From: Aliirhizobium wenxiniae
Lineage (GTDB): Bacteria > Pseudomonadota > Alphaproteobacteria > Rhizobiales > Rhizobiaceae
Direction of reading: 5' to 3'
NCBI RefSeq assembly: GCF_019511445.1
Contig: NZ_JAEUAN010000001.1
Span: 186,001-250,000, forward strand
Length of the DNA: 64,000 bases
Shown here: positions 9,097 to 17,066 of the stretch, one piece after another
Layout: every line of letters starts with the position of its first letter
Numbering within the stretch: the stretch's first letter is position 1
Notes under the pieces: generated by a model
The model's database searches: none
Seen by the model: the letters and a program-made list of their open reading frames with translations, nothing else
Told to the model about the DNA's origin: nothing
Made by a program: the position numbers and the translations under genes

Positions 9097-9855
9097 TCAG
9101 TCGCCCGCAGGCAAAAGATCGGGGCGGGTGCCGCAGAGCATCTCGCGCTTGCCGGCAAAGCCTGGGCGACGCTCGACGGTGAAGCCTGCTGCGCCGAGAT
9201 TACGCCGGACAAAACCGGCGGCGGCATAGGTGGCGAAGCTGCCGCCCGGTCTGGTGCGGTCGAACAGCGCCTGCATCAGTTCGGGCGACCACATGGCCGG
9301 GTTGCGTGATGGGGCAAAACCATCGAGGAACCATGCGTCGAAATCGGGTTCCGCTGCCGTGACGCCATCGAGTGCTGCGCCGCAGACGACGGTAATCCGG
9401 GTCTGTTCGTCGAGTGCGATCGTCACATGCCCGGTCGGCTTATCCGGCCATGCCGCGGCCAGAGCCTGCCGTTCCGCATCGATTTCCGGCCAGCGGGCGA
9501 GTGCACGATCGATCTCGTCGCGTTTCATCGGGTAGAGTTCGAAGGAGGTGAAATGCAGATGCGTGCCCGGCTTGCGCGTGAGCTTCCATTGCCGAAAGGT
9601 TTCGCAGAAATTCAGGCCGGTGCCGAAGCCCAGTTCGCCGATGCGAAACCTGCCATCCGCTGCCATCTCGCGCCAGCGATCCGGCAGTCGGTTACCGGCC
9701 AGGAAGACGTGACCGCATTCCAGCCGCCCGTCGGTGCGGCAATAAAAGTGATCGCCAAATTCCTGGGAATACGGCATATCGCCGTCATGCCAGTCGAGCG
9801 TCTGGGATATGGGGCTATCGCCCTGCGGGGTCGAAACGGGGTCACGATCAGTCAT
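9097..9855 (-). CDS. mnmD: tRNA (5-methylaminomethyl-2-thiouridine)(34) methyltransferase MnmD
   Basis: 252 residues. It matches the methyltransferase half of E. coli MnmC: SQEFGDHFYC near the N-terminus, the SAM-binding GELGFGTGLNF near residue 75, FDAWFLDGFAPSRNPAMWS near 175 and the C-terminal GKREMLCG. The enzyme methylates nm5s2U to mnm5s2U at the wobble position of certain tRNAs. In E. coli the FAD-dependent demodification domain is fused behind it. Here it is a stand-alone protein and an FAD oxidoreductase gene is divergent, with start codons overlapping in CATG at 9853-9856. Confidence 0.9.
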   Translation of the reverse strand: MTDRDPVSTPQGDSPISQTLDWHDGDMPYSQEFGDHFYCRTDGRLECGHVFLAGNRLPDRWREMAADGRFRIGELGFGTGLNFCETFRQWKLTRKPGTHLHFTSFELYPMKRDEIDRALARWPEIDAERQALAAAWPDKPTGHVTIALDEQTRITVVCGAALDGVTAAEPDFDAWFLDGFAPSRNPAMWSPELMQALFDRTRPGGSFATYAAAGFVRRNLGAAGFTVERRPGFAGKREMLCGTRPDLLPAGD

Positions 9856-11077
9856 GAGACATGCGGATAATCCGGCAAGCGCCGGCGGTCAATCTGAAGC
9901 GCCGGCATCAGCCGCCTTGCGCGGACGCGCAATCCTGCCGGCCTCTGCCGATCTGGTCATCCTCGGCGGCGGCATCATGGGGCTTTGGGCGGCGGTGAAG
10001 GCGGAAAGGCTCGGTATCCGCACTGTGCTCGTCGATTCCGGAAAGCTTGGGCGCGGCACGAGCGGCGGGCTGCTCGGTGCGCTGATGCCGCATATGCCGG
10101 ACAAGTGGAACGACAAGAAGCAGTTTCAGTTCGACGCGCTTCTGTCGCTTGAAGACGAGGTGGCGCAGATCGAGGCCGAAACCGGGCTTTCCTGCGGTTA
10201 TCGCCGCACAGGCCGGCTGATCCCGCTGCCGAAATCGCATCTGCGGGCAATTGCGTTTCGCCATTCCGAAGACGCCGCGACCCACTGGGATCAGGGCGGT
10301 CGCCGTTTTCATTGGCATGTCGCCGACCAGACGCCGCATGTCGGCTGGCCGGATGCTTCCTTCTGCGAGGCGGGCATCGTGCACGACACGTTTGCCGCCA
10401 GGGTTTCGCCGCGAAAGCTGACCGAGGCGTTGTCCACGACCCTCAATGCCGGGCGCCATGTCACCGTGGTCGAAGGGCTTGCCGCGTCGCGCATCGACGG
10501 CGAACTGAGCAAGGTGCAGTTTGCCGACGGGACGAGTATTGCTTTCGGCACCTGCATCGTTTCCGCCGGTCATCATGCCTTTCCGCTGATCGAAGACCTG
10601 TCTTCCTCGTTGCGGCAACCGATCGGCCAGCCGGTCAAGGGCCAGGCGGCATTGCTGCGGGCAGGGGCCGATCCCGACCTGCCGCTTCTTTACCTCAATG
10701 GTCTCTATCTGGTGCCGCATGACAACGGCGATGTCGCGCTCGGCAGCACCAGCGAGGAGACGTTTGACGAACCCTTCTCCACCGATCAACAGCTTGAGGA
10801 TCTCGTGGAAAGAGCAAGGGCGCTTGTGCCTTCGCTTGCCAATGCTCCGGTTGTGGAGCGCTGGGCCGGCCTGCGCCCCAAGGCGATCGACCGTGATCCG
10901 ATGGTCGGGCCGCATCCGGACCACGCGAACGTGATCGCGCTGACCGGCGGCTTCAAGGTCAGTTTCGGGGTGGCGCATCTGCTTGCCGAGGCAGCCCTTG
11001 ATGCCGTTTCCGGTCGGATAATGCCGGTTCCCGCATCGTTCCTCCTGGAAAATCACCTTTCGGTCGCCTCGCGCTAA
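9854..11077 (+). CDS. FAD-dependent oxidoreductase (DAO / MnmC C-domain-like)
   Basis: 407 residues. The N-terminal half begins with the dinucleotide-binding ADLVILGGGIMGLWAAVKAE near residues 32-51, followed by the GRGTSGGLLGALMPHM segment seen in glycine-oxidase/MnmC-type DAO proteins. The C-terminus has VERWAGLRPKAIDRDPMVGPH and TGGFKVSFGVAHLLAE, also typical of DAO enzymes. Beside mnmD, the attractive reading is a separate cmnm5U-processing (MnmC oxidase) subunit, but an amino-acid oxidase role is equally compatible with the sequence. The chosen ATG at 9854 shares bases with the mnmD start; an in-frame ATG at 9809 would lie deep inside mnmD. Confidence 0.8.
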   Translation: MRHADNPASAGGQSEAPASAALRGRAILPASADLVILGGGIMGLWAAVKAERLGIRTVLVDSGKLGRGTSGGLLGALMPHMPDKWNDKKQFQFDALLSLEDEVAQIEAETGLSCGYRRTGRLIPLPKSHLRAIAFRHSEDAATHWDQGGRRFHWHVADQTPHVGWPDASFCEAGIVHDTFAARVSPRKLTEALSTTLNAGRHVTVVEGLAASRIDGELSKVQFADGTSIAFGTCIVSAGHHAFPLIEDLSSSLRQPIGQPVKGQAALLRAGADPDLPLLYLNGLYLVPHDNGDVALGSTSEETFDEPFSTDQQLEDLVERARALVPSLANAPVVERWAGLRPKAIDRDPMVGPHPDHANVIALTGGFKVSFGVAHLLAEAALDAVSGRIMPVPASFLLENHLSVASR

Positions 11078-11202
11078 ACGCGAAACCCGTGCGTCTCCGT
11101 CGTTAATCTGTCACGCAAATCACTTAGTCCCTGATCACGGACTGAATAAGCAAATGCGCAATTAAACAGAGCGTTTGACAGGGATGCACGAGAAGGTGAC
11201 GC

Positions 11203-11910
11203 ATGCGCTATGCCATATTTTTTACACCGCCGGCACATGACCCGCTGACGCTTGCCGCGTCGCAGTGGCTGGGGCGAAACGCCTTTTCCGGAGACGCAGT
11301 CGAGCCGCCGGCCATTCGCGGTGTCGGTCTGCACGAGATTTCGTTTCATACCGCCATTCCGCGCCGCAGCGGTTTTCATGCGGCGCTGAAGGCTCCGTTC
11401 CGGCTGGCGCCGGAAATCAGCGAGCCGATGCTGCTTCGCCATCTGATGCGCTTCGCCGGTTCTCACGAACCATTCCAGCTTCCACCACTTGAGGTGGCAA
11501 GGCTCGGCAATTTCTTTGGCCTCGTGCCGGAAATCCCCTGCGAGCGGATGCGGCTGTTTGCCTGCGCCGTGGTGCAGGAGTTCGATGTGTTTCGTGCGCC
11601 ATTGTCTGATGCGGAACTAGAGCGCAGCGATCCCGGCGATCTGTCGGCTCCGCAATTCGCCAATCTCTATCGCTGGGGGCATCCTTACGTGATGGATGAG
11701 TTCCGTTTCCACATGGCGCTGACCGGACCGCTGCTGCCGAAGGACAGCGTCTTTATCGAGCCGACGCTGAGGAGCTATTTTTCGCCCTATCTGACGAGGC
11801 CGGTCGAGGTTGCCAATCTGGCGCTGTTCGTCGAAGAGGAGCCGGGCGCTCCGCTGCAGGTCCATTCGCTGCACCCGATGGGGCGCGTTGCTGCCCGCAA
11901 GATCGCCTGA
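11203..11910 (+). CDS. DUF1045 family protein (2H-phosphoesterase-like)
   Basis: 235 residues, MRYAIFFTPPAHDPLT at the start and two short motifs, GFHAALKAPF near residue 60 and FRFHMALTGPL near 170. These correspond to the paired H-x-T/S motifs of the 2H phosphoesterase fold; DUF1045 proteins are often found near phosphonate genes, and related proteins hydrolyse cyclic phosphates. Both motifs here carry Ala where a hydroxyl residue is usual. No phosphonate gene is near. It converges on the TetR gene with 8 bases between the stop codons. Biochemical role unknown. Confidence 0.8.
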   Translation: MRYAIFFTPPAHDPLTLAASQWLGRNAFSGDAVEPPAIRGVGLHEISFHTAIPRRSGFHAALKAPFRLAPEISEPMLLRHLMRFAGSHEPFQLPPLEVARLGNFFGLVPEIPCERMRLFACAVVQEFDVFRAPLSDAELERSDPGDLSAPQFANLYRWGHPYVMDEFRFHMALTGPLLPKDSVFIEPTLRSYFSPYLTRPVEVANLALFVEEEPGAPLQVHSLHPMGRVAARKIA

Positions 11911-11918
11911 GGCAAAGG

Positions 11919-12635
11919 TCAGGTCGTCCGATCCTGCTGAGGCTGGCTGAACAGCAGCTTGATAAAGGTGCGATAGCCGAGGATCTGCCGCTCCAGATGG
12001 GTCGGATCGTTCAGTACCTTCGACATGATGATGGCGCCATCGAAGGTGCAGGACAGCATGTTGGCGAGGTCCTTGAGGTCGATCTGCTCCTGCGGCGCAT
12101 GCACGGCTGCAATCTTTTCCAGATAACCGAGGAAACGCTGGTTCCAGGATGCGACGGAACTGGCGTTCAGCATATGGATCTCCCGGTCGAACAGCCTCTC
12201 CTGATAGCAGATCGAGGCGATGACGCAGCCGGGATGCACGCCCGGCAGGTTGCGCGCCAGTTCCGACAGGAGTTTCAGGCCGATCAGGAAAGCCTGCAGC
12301 GGGTCATCCGCCAGTTCGCGCCCGCGATCGAATATCTCGTCGAAGAGGCGGTCATTCTCGGCCACGTAACGGCGCAGCATCTCGCGGGCGAGCTCGTTTT
12401 TGTCCCGGAAGTGATAGAAGAAGCCGCTCTTGGTTATGCCCGCCTCGGCGATGACTTCCTCGATCGAGGTTGCGGCGAAGCCTTTTGACAGCACGGAAAT
12501 CTGGGCGACTTCGAGTATTCGCTCGCGGGTCGCCTCGCCCTTGCTTGGGCTCCGGTCGTGCGAAAACGGTACCGGCGGTATGGTTTTGATCCCGGCCATG
12601 CCTTGCGTGGCCAATTCCTCGGTTCTCCGGGACAT
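11919..12635 (-). CDS. TetR-family transcriptional regulator
   Basis: 238 residues from MSRRTEELATQG. GGGGGA upstream of 12635 sets this start, though the frame opens at 12734. The HTH is at about residues 35-80: ERILEVAQISVLSKGFAATS, then VIAEAGITKSGFFYHFRDKNEL, the standard TetR recognition helix. The C-terminal ligand domain resembles the AcrR/QacR-like group with a Cys-containing GVHPGCVIASICYQE stretch. It is divergent from the homocysteine-methyltransferase-like gene at 12792, its most likely target. Inducer unknown. Confidence 0.87.
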   Translation of the reverse strand: MSRRTEELATQGMAGIKTIPPVPFSHDRSPSKGEATRERILEVAQISVLSKGFAATSIEEVIAEAGITKSGFFYHFRDKNELAREMLRRYVAENDRLFDEIFDRGRELADDPLQAFLIGLKLLSELARNLPGVHPGCVIASICYQERLFDREIHMLNASSVASWNQRFLGYLEKIAAVHAPQEQIDLKDLANMLSCTFDGAIIMSKVLNDPTHLERQILGYRTFIKLLFSQPQQDRTT

Positions 12636-12791
12636 GCTATCCCCCTGAACGATCTCACCTTTTCGATATCTTGCCGAGCTGTACCGCAAGCCGCGTAGAT
12701 CGAAGTCTCCGTCAGGCGCAAAACAATCGTGCAAGCCGCAGCCTCGGGACAGCCTGTTTTCGCCGGGGCGATAGTATCACAGGAGATGACG

Positions 12792-13745
12792 ATGAAAAAC
12801 GATCGCCAGCGCCTGCCGCATCTGGGCCATGAGATATTTCTGACCGATGGCGGGCTGGAGACCACCTTGATTTTCCACCGTGGCCTGGAATTGCCGCATT
12901 TTGCATCCTTTCCGCTGCTCGACGATGCGAAGGGACGCGCCGAACTGGATGCCTATTACGAGGCCTATCTTTCGATCGCTCGCGACCACGGGCGTGGCTT
13001 CGTGCTCGATACGCCGACATGGCGGGCCAACCCGGATTGGGCGGCAAGGCTGGGTTATGACCTTGCGGCGCTTCGCGCACTCAATATCCGCTCCGTCGAT
13101 TACGTTGCCGGACTGCGGGACAAGTGGCAGAGGCCGGCGACGCCCATCCTGCTCAATGGGATCATCGGACCACGAGGTGATGCCTATCAGCAGGGCCGCA
13201 TGTCTGCGGCCGAGGCGGAGGATTATCATTCCCACCAGATCGGCGCCTTTGCCGAAACGCCCGTCGACATGCTGAGCGCGATGACGCTCAACACGACGGA
13301 GGAGGCTATCGGCATCGTCCGTGCGGCGAAAGCTGCGGGACTGCCGGTGGTCATCTCGTTCACGGTCGAGACGGACGGGCTGCTCGCCGGCGGCATGTCG
13401 TTGCGGGAGGCGATCGAGATCACCGACGGGATGACCGCCAATGGCCCGGCCTATTACATGGTCAACTGCGCCCATCCGGTTCATTTCCACCAGTCTCTGG
13501 CCGGTGAGGGCGGCTGGCTGGAGAGGATCGGTGGTGTGCGCGCCAATGCCTCGTCGAAAAGCCATGCGGAGCTGGACGAGGCGACGGAACTCGATATCGG
13601 CGACCCGCAGGAGCTTGGCCTGCACTACCGCAGCCTGAGGGCACGTTACCCGTCCATGCGGGTGCTGGGCGGCTGCTGCGGCACCGACCATCGCCATCTG
13701 GCGGCAATCTGCGAAGCCTGCATGCCACGCGCTGCAGCAGAATAG
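12792..13745 (+). CDS. Homocysteine S-methyltransferase family protein
   Basis: 317 residues. FLTDGGLETTLIFHRG at the start and the zinc-binding cysteines, one in MVNCAHP near residue 222 and two in GGCCGTDHRH near the C-terminus, define the betaine/S-methylmethionine:homocysteine methyltransferase barrel. AGGAG at 12781-12785 lies six bases before this ATG and directly abuts an earlier ATG at 12786, so 12792 is preferred. Many such single-domain proteins methylate homocysteine or degrade related thiols; the methyl donor is not evident. Next to a divergent TetR regulator and followed 13 bases later by a small DUF1127-like gene. Confidence 0.87.
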   Translation: MKNDRQRLPHLGHEIFLTDGGLETTLIFHRGLELPHFASFPLLDDAKGRAELDAYYEAYLSIARDHGRGFVLDTPTWRANPDWAARLGYDLAALRALNIRSVDYVAGLRDKWQRPATPILLNGIIGPRGDAYQQGRMSAAEAEDYHSHQIGAFAETPVDMLSAMTLNTTEEAIGIVRAAKAAGLPVVISFTVETDGLLAGGMSLREAIEITDGMTANGPAYYMVNCAHPVHFHQSLAGEGGWLERIGGVRANASSKSHAELDEATELDIGDPQELGLHYRSLRARYPSMRVLGGCCGTDHRHLAAICEACMPRAAAE

Positions 13746-13758
13746 GGAGGAGAATGAC

Positions 13759-13971
13759 ATGTCCATATTTGCACTGCCGACAACTCTATTCGGCGCATTC
13801 TCGGCGCTCTCCGTTGGCCACTGGCGGGAACGGGAAAGAACAGAGGCAGCCATTCATCCCGGCGAGCGGCCGCCATTCGCGTCCAAGCTGGAATTCAACG
13901 AATACATGCTGCGCGACATAGGTCTTGGCGACGTCGCCTATCGTGAATGGGAAGACGATCGTTTCGCCTGA
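13759..13971 (+). CDS. Small DUF1127-like protein
   Basis: 70 residues preceded by a strong GGGAGGAG ribosome site. The C-terminal half contains LRDIGLGDVAYREWEDDRF, close to the L-x-D-I-G-L signature of DUF1127 proteins, short regulators that in Agrobacterium and relatives affect RNA metabolism and phosphate or carbon responses. The N-terminus is a hydrophobic stretch (FALPTTLFGAFSALSVG) that could touch a membrane. It lies between the methyltransferase-like gene and puuE; probably co-transcribed with the former. Family call moderate. Confidence 0.68.
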   Translation: MSIFALPTTLFGAFSALSVGHWRERERTEAAIHPGERPPFASKLEFNEYMLRDIGLGDVAYREWEDDRFA

Positions 13972-13997
13972 TAACGGGGACAAGTTTCCATCTCGAC

Positions 13998-14032
13998 ATT
14001 TGCGGAAGCGGTGCGCTACCGTTGCCGCAAAT
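13998..14032. promoter_or_regulatory. Bipartite dyad just upstream of puuE
   Basis: ATTTGCGG (13998-14005) and CCGCAAAT (14025-14032) are perfect inverted repeats around 19 bases, and inside them CGGT (14009-14012) pairs with ACCG (14018-14021). The whole 35-base dyad ends 14 bases before the puuE ATG and just before the GAGG ribosome site. It could be an operator for the ureide operon or an RNA hairpin at the ribosome site; it has no T run, so a terminator for the preceding gene is less likely. Confidence 0.45.
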
Positions 14033-14046
14033 AATCGAGGTGGAAC

Positions 14047-14979
14047 ATGCCCATAACCATAAAAGACTATCCGCGCGATCTCGTCGGCTACGGCCGCAAC
14101 AGTCCCGATCCGAAATGGCCGGGCGGGGCCAATATCGCGGTGCAGTTCGTCATCAATTACGAAGAGGGTGGTGAGAGCTCGATCCTCGATGGCGATGCTG
14201 CTTCCGAGAACCTGTTGTCCGAGATCGTCGGCGCGGCGGCATGGCCGGGACAGCGCAATCTCAACATGGAATCGATCTATGAATACGGTTCCCGTGCCGG
14301 CTTCTGGCGGCTGTTCCGGCTGTTTACCGAACTGAAGATGCAATGCACCGTCTATGGTGTGACGCTTGCCATGGCGCGCAACCCGGAGGCGGTTGCGGCG
14401 ATGAAGGAGGCCGGATGGGAGATCGCCAGCCACGGATATCGCTGGCTCGAATACAAGGATTTTCCGATCGACAAGGAGCGCGAGCATATTTTCGAAGCCG
14501 TGCGCCTGCATACCGAACTTGTCGGCGAGCGGCCCTACGGCATGTACCAGGGCAAGCCTTCCGATAATACGCTGAAGCTCGTCATGGAAGAGGGCGGCTT
14601 TCTCTATTCGTCGGACAGTTATGCGGACGATCTGCCCTATTGGGTGCCGGGCATAGACGGAAAACCGTTCCTCGTCATTCCCTATACGCTGGAGACCAAC
14701 GACATGCGGTTCGTCACGCCGCAGGGTTTCAATTCCGGCGACCAGTTTTTCACCTATCTGAAAGACGCCTTCGACACGCTTTATCGCGAAGGCGAGGAGG
14801 GCAGCCCGAAGATGATGTCGGTCGGCCTGCATTGCCGCCTCGTCGGCCGTCCGGGCCGTATCGCTGCGCTGCGCCGGTTCATGGAATATGTGGCTAGTCA
14901 TGAGAAGGTCTGGGTGCCGCAGCGCATCGAGATCGCAAAACACTGGCACGAGCAGCATAAGCCGACAGGTGCCGCATGA
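14047..14979 (+). CDS. puuE: Allantoinase PuuE (polysaccharide-deacetylase-fold)
   Basis: 310 residues. It opens with YPRDLVGYGRNSPDPKWPGG, the hallmark start of the metal-independent allantoinase PuuE, then AVQFVINYEEGGE in place of the usual deacetylase TFDDG and AGWEIASHGYRWLEY near residue 130. PuuE hydrolyses allantoin to allantoate. First gene of a closely packed operon: uraD overlaps its stop by four bases, and allA and uraH follow beyond a toxin-antitoxin pair. A palindromic element lies immediately upstream. Confident on family and context. Confidence 0.93.
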   Translation: MPITIKDYPRDLVGYGRNSPDPKWPGGANIAVQFVINYEEGGESSILDGDAASENLLSEIVGAAAWPGQRNLNMESIYEYGSRAGFWRLFRLFTELKMQCTVYGVTLAMARNPEAVAAMKEAGWEIASHGYRWLEYKDFPIDKEREHIFEAVRLHTELVGERPYGMYQGKPSDNTLKLVMEEGGFLYSSDSYADDLPYWVPGIDGKPFLVIPYTLETNDMRFVTPQGFNSGDQFFTYLKDAFDTLYREGEEGSPKMMSVGLHCRLVGRPGRIAALRRFMEYVASHEKVWVPQRIEIAKHWHEQHKPTGAA

Positions 14980-15473
14980 CTGCGCGGGAGGATTTCATTG
15001 CGAGCTTTGGCGGTGTGTTCGAGCATTCGCCGTTCATTGCCGAGCGCGCCTATGATGCCGGCATGATCTTCGTGCCTCTGACGGCGAAGGGCGTACATGC
15101 GGCGATGGTTACGGAGTTTCGCAAATCGAGTGGTGACGAGCGGCTCGGCGTGCTGCGCGCCCATCCCGACCTTGCAGGAAAGCTGGCGATATCAGGCGAA
15201 CTGACCGAGGACAGCAAGCAGGAACAGGCCGGTGCCGGTCTTGATCGTCTAAGCGCGGAAGAGCACGCCCGTTTCACCGCGCTAAATGCCGCCTATATGG
15301 CAAAATTCGGCTTTCCCTTCATCATTGCCGTCAAGGGGCTGGACAGAGAAGATATTCTTTCGGCCTTCGAAACACGTATCGGCAATAGCGAGGCGGAGGA
15401 ATTTTCGACTGCCTGTGCGCAGGTCGAGCGGATCGCGCTCTTGCGACTGCAGGCGCTGCTGCCGGAAGGGTGA
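14976..15473 (+). CDS. uraD: 2-oxo-4-hydroxy-4-carboxy-5-ureidoimidazoline (OHCU) decarboxylase
   Basis: 165 residues. FIASFGGVFEHSPFIAERAYDAG at the start (His at the catalytic helix), RAHPDLAGKLA near residue 60 and FGFPFIIAVKG near 110 match the UraD/PucL-N family. The enzyme decarboxylates OHCU to S-allantoin after urate oxidation and HIU hydrolysis. Its ATG overlaps the puuE stop (ATGA), indicating translational coupling. An 85-base spacer, much longer than any other in this operon, separates it from the inserted mntA. Confidence 0.92.
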   Translation: MTAREDFIASFGGVFEHSPFIAERAYDAGMIFVPLTAKGVHAAMVTEFRKSSGDERLGVLRAHPDLAGKLAISGELTEDSKQEQAGAGLDRLSAEEHARFTALNAAYMAKFGFPFIIAVKGLDREDILSAFETRIGNSEAEEFSTACAQVERIALLRLQALLPEG

Positions 15474-15558
15474 GGCCAGGGGGAGGCCAAAGGGGGGAGG
15501 CATGTGCTTTTCCTCGCCCGCGCCGTCGCCTATAGTGATGATGTCAGGAGACATGCCG

Positions 15559-15852
15559 ATGCGACCGTCGGAAGTGCTTGAGAAAAACCGTGAGGCGATC
15601 CGCGAGGCGACGAAACGCTTCAACGCGGCAAACCCGCGCGTCTTCGGCTCTGTCGCCCGCGGCGAGGACGGGCCGGACAGCGATATCGATATTCTTGTCG
15701 ATGCCTTGCCGGGAAGCACGCTTTTCAGCCTTGGCGGGCTCCAATACGAGTTGGAGCAAATGTTCGGCGGGATCAAGGTGGATCTGCTCACACCGGGTGG
15801 GCTGCCTGAAACGATCAGGAGCCGAGTGCTCGCGGAAGCCACCGCCATATGA
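15559..15852 (+). CDS. mntA: MntA-type nucleotidyltransferase antitoxin
   Basis: 97 residues: FGSVARGEDGPDSDIDILVD carries the GS-x10-DxD minimal nucleotidyltransferase motif (Gly30-Ser31, Asp42, Asp44), with a third acidic residue in KVDLL near 75. MntA antitoxins poly-AMPylate a Tyr of the partner HepT to silence it. AGGAG at 15546-15550 fits the ATG at 15559; an in-frame ATG at 15502, directly after GGGGGGAGG, would add 19 residues. The stop overlaps the hepT start (ATGA). The pair lies between uraD and allA in a purine-degradation operon, an unusual place. Confidence 0.85.
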   Translation: MRPSEVLEKNREAIREATKRFNAANPRVFGSVARGEDGPDSDIDILVDALPGSTLFSLGGLQYELEQMFGGIKVDLLTPGGLPETIRSRVLAEATAI

Positions 15853-16211
15853 GCAGCGATCGGTTGACGGCTTACCTCGGACAGATGCATGCGGCGGCGC
15901 TGCAGGCTTGTGCATTTGTCGATGGCATGACGCGGGATGATTTTCTTCTCGATACGCCAACGCAGATGGCAGTCGGCATGGCGCTGGTGCTGATCGGTGA
16001 AAGTGCTGCGCGGATCATGGCGCGATACCCGGAATTTCCGAGCGAGCATCCTGAAATACCCTGGGCGAAGATGAAGGGTATGCGCAATTTCGTCGTTCAT
16101 GATTACTACGAACTGGAACTGCCTGTCGTGCTCGAGACAGTACGGACTTCACTTCCCGATCTTATCTTCCAACTGGACAACCTCCGCAACCGGCATGCGC
16201 AAGGCGAATGA
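15849..16211 (+). CDS. hepT: HepT-like toxin (type VII toxin-antitoxin, HEPN ribonuclease)
   Basis: 120 helical residues with the HEPN catalytic motif R-x4-H-x-Y: Arg79, His84, Tyr86 in MRNFVVHDYYELE, and IGESAARI near residue 50. HepT toxins cleave RNA and are kept inactive by AMPylation of the motif Tyr by MntA. The start overlaps mntA by four bases, so the two are translationally coupled. Downstream, the allA frame begins within or directly after its last codons. Motif residues are intact, so the toxin is predicted functional. Confidence 0.86.
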   Translation: MSSDRLTAYLGQMHAAALQACAFVDGMTRDDFLLDTPTQMAVGMALVLIGESAARIMARYPEFPSEHPEIPWAKMKGMRNFVVHDYYELELPVVLETVRTSLPDLIFQLDNLRNRHAQGE

Positions 16212-16713
16212 ATTGACCGAAATTCTGAAAATCCTGCCTCTCACCAAAGCCGCCTTCGCGCCCTATGGCGATGTCATCGAGGCTGATCCGTCGAAGATGC
16301 GGCTGATCAATAACGGCACGACGGAGCGTTATCATGCGCTGGCAGAACCCGTCGTCGTCGGAGCGCCGGAGCGGTTGATCTTCAATATCTTCCGCGGACA
16401 GCCAAGGCATTTTCCCTACGAAGTGGGGATGATGGAGCGGCATCCCTATGGCAGCCAGAGCTTTGTTTCCCTGTCCGGGCGACCGTTTCTGGTCGGCGTG
16501 TCGGATGATGAGGATGGCCGGCCGGGACGGCCGAGGATATTTCTGGCGGAGGCGCATCAGGGGGTGAATTATTTCCCCAACACATGGCATCATCCGCTGA
16601 TGGCGCTCGATGAGGTCAGCGATTTCCTCGTCGTTGACCGCGACAATACCGCCGCCAATCTCGAAGAGTTCGTCTTCGATACGCCCTACCAGATTTCGGA
16701 GCCAATACGATGA
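16195..16713 (+). CDS. allA: Ureidoglycolate lyase AllA
   Basis: About 172 residues in the cupin-type ureidoglycolate lyase family: [14 protein letters not shown] near the start, [27 protein letters not shown] segment in the middle (metal-coordinating region) and [17 protein letters not shown] near residue 120. It releases glyoxylate and urea from ureidoglycolate, the last step of allantoin use. Two starts are possible: ATG at 16195 inside hepT, or TTG at 16213 right after the hepT stop, with AAGGCG as ribosome site; related proteins begin close to the TTG. Its stop overlaps uraH (ATGA). Confidence 0.9.
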   Translation: MRKANELTEILKILPLTKAAFAPYGDVIEADPSKMRLINNGTTERYHALAEPVVVGAPERLIFNIFRGQPRHFPYEVGMMERHPYGSQSFVSLSGRPFLVGVSDDEDGRPGRPRIFLAEAHQGVNYFPNTWHHPLMALDEVSDFLVVDRDNTAANLEEFVFDTPYQISEPIR

Positions 16714-17066
16714 CCGGCCTCACGACCCATGTGCTCGATACGGCAAGCGGCAAGCCCGCGGCAGGGCTTGTGATCGAACTTTATCGGATCGAGGGCAGCA
16801 CGCGAACCAAGGTCAAGTCGGTGGCGACCAATGCCGATGGACGCGTCGATGGCGGGCCGATCCTGGTCGGCGAGAGTTTTGTCGTCGGAACCTACGAACT
16901 GGTTTTTCACGCGGGTGATTATCTGCGCGGCTGCGGGGTTGTCCTCACGGAGCCTGCGTTTCTCGATGTCATCCCAATCCGTTTCGGCATTTCGGATGTC
17001 ACTGCGCATTATCATGTGCCGCTGCTCATCTCGCCCTACGGTTATTCTACCTATCGGGGCAGCTGA
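16710..17066 (+). CDS. uraH: 5-hydroxyisourate hydrolase (transthyretin-like)
   Basis: 118 residues, the usual length. [15 protein letters not shown] at the N-terminus (active-site His7), the conserved Arg in the IYRIEG-like strand, [19 protein letters not shown] at the C-terminus with the defining YRGS tetrapeptide. It hydrolyses 5-hydroxyisourate, the PuuD product, to OHCU for UraD. Overlaps allA by four bases upstream and shares TGATG with the phosphoesterase start downstream, so it belongs to the same translationally coupled operon. Confidence 0.94.
   Translation: MTGLTTHVLDTASGKPAAGLVIELYRIEGSTRTKVKSVATNADGRVDGGPILVGESFVVGTYELVFHAGDYLRGCGVVLTEPAFLDVIPIRFGISDVTAHYHVPLLISPYGYSTYRGS

Noticed and set aside
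12777..14958. Two long antisense frames opposite the homocysteine methyltransferase and puuE
   Set aside because: Both lie over well-supported genes and carry no motif or ribosome site.
14047..14979. Reading PuuE as a chitin or peptidoglycan deacetylase
   Set aside because: The N-terminal YPRDLVGYG signature, loss of TFDDG and the ureide operon context favour allantoinase.
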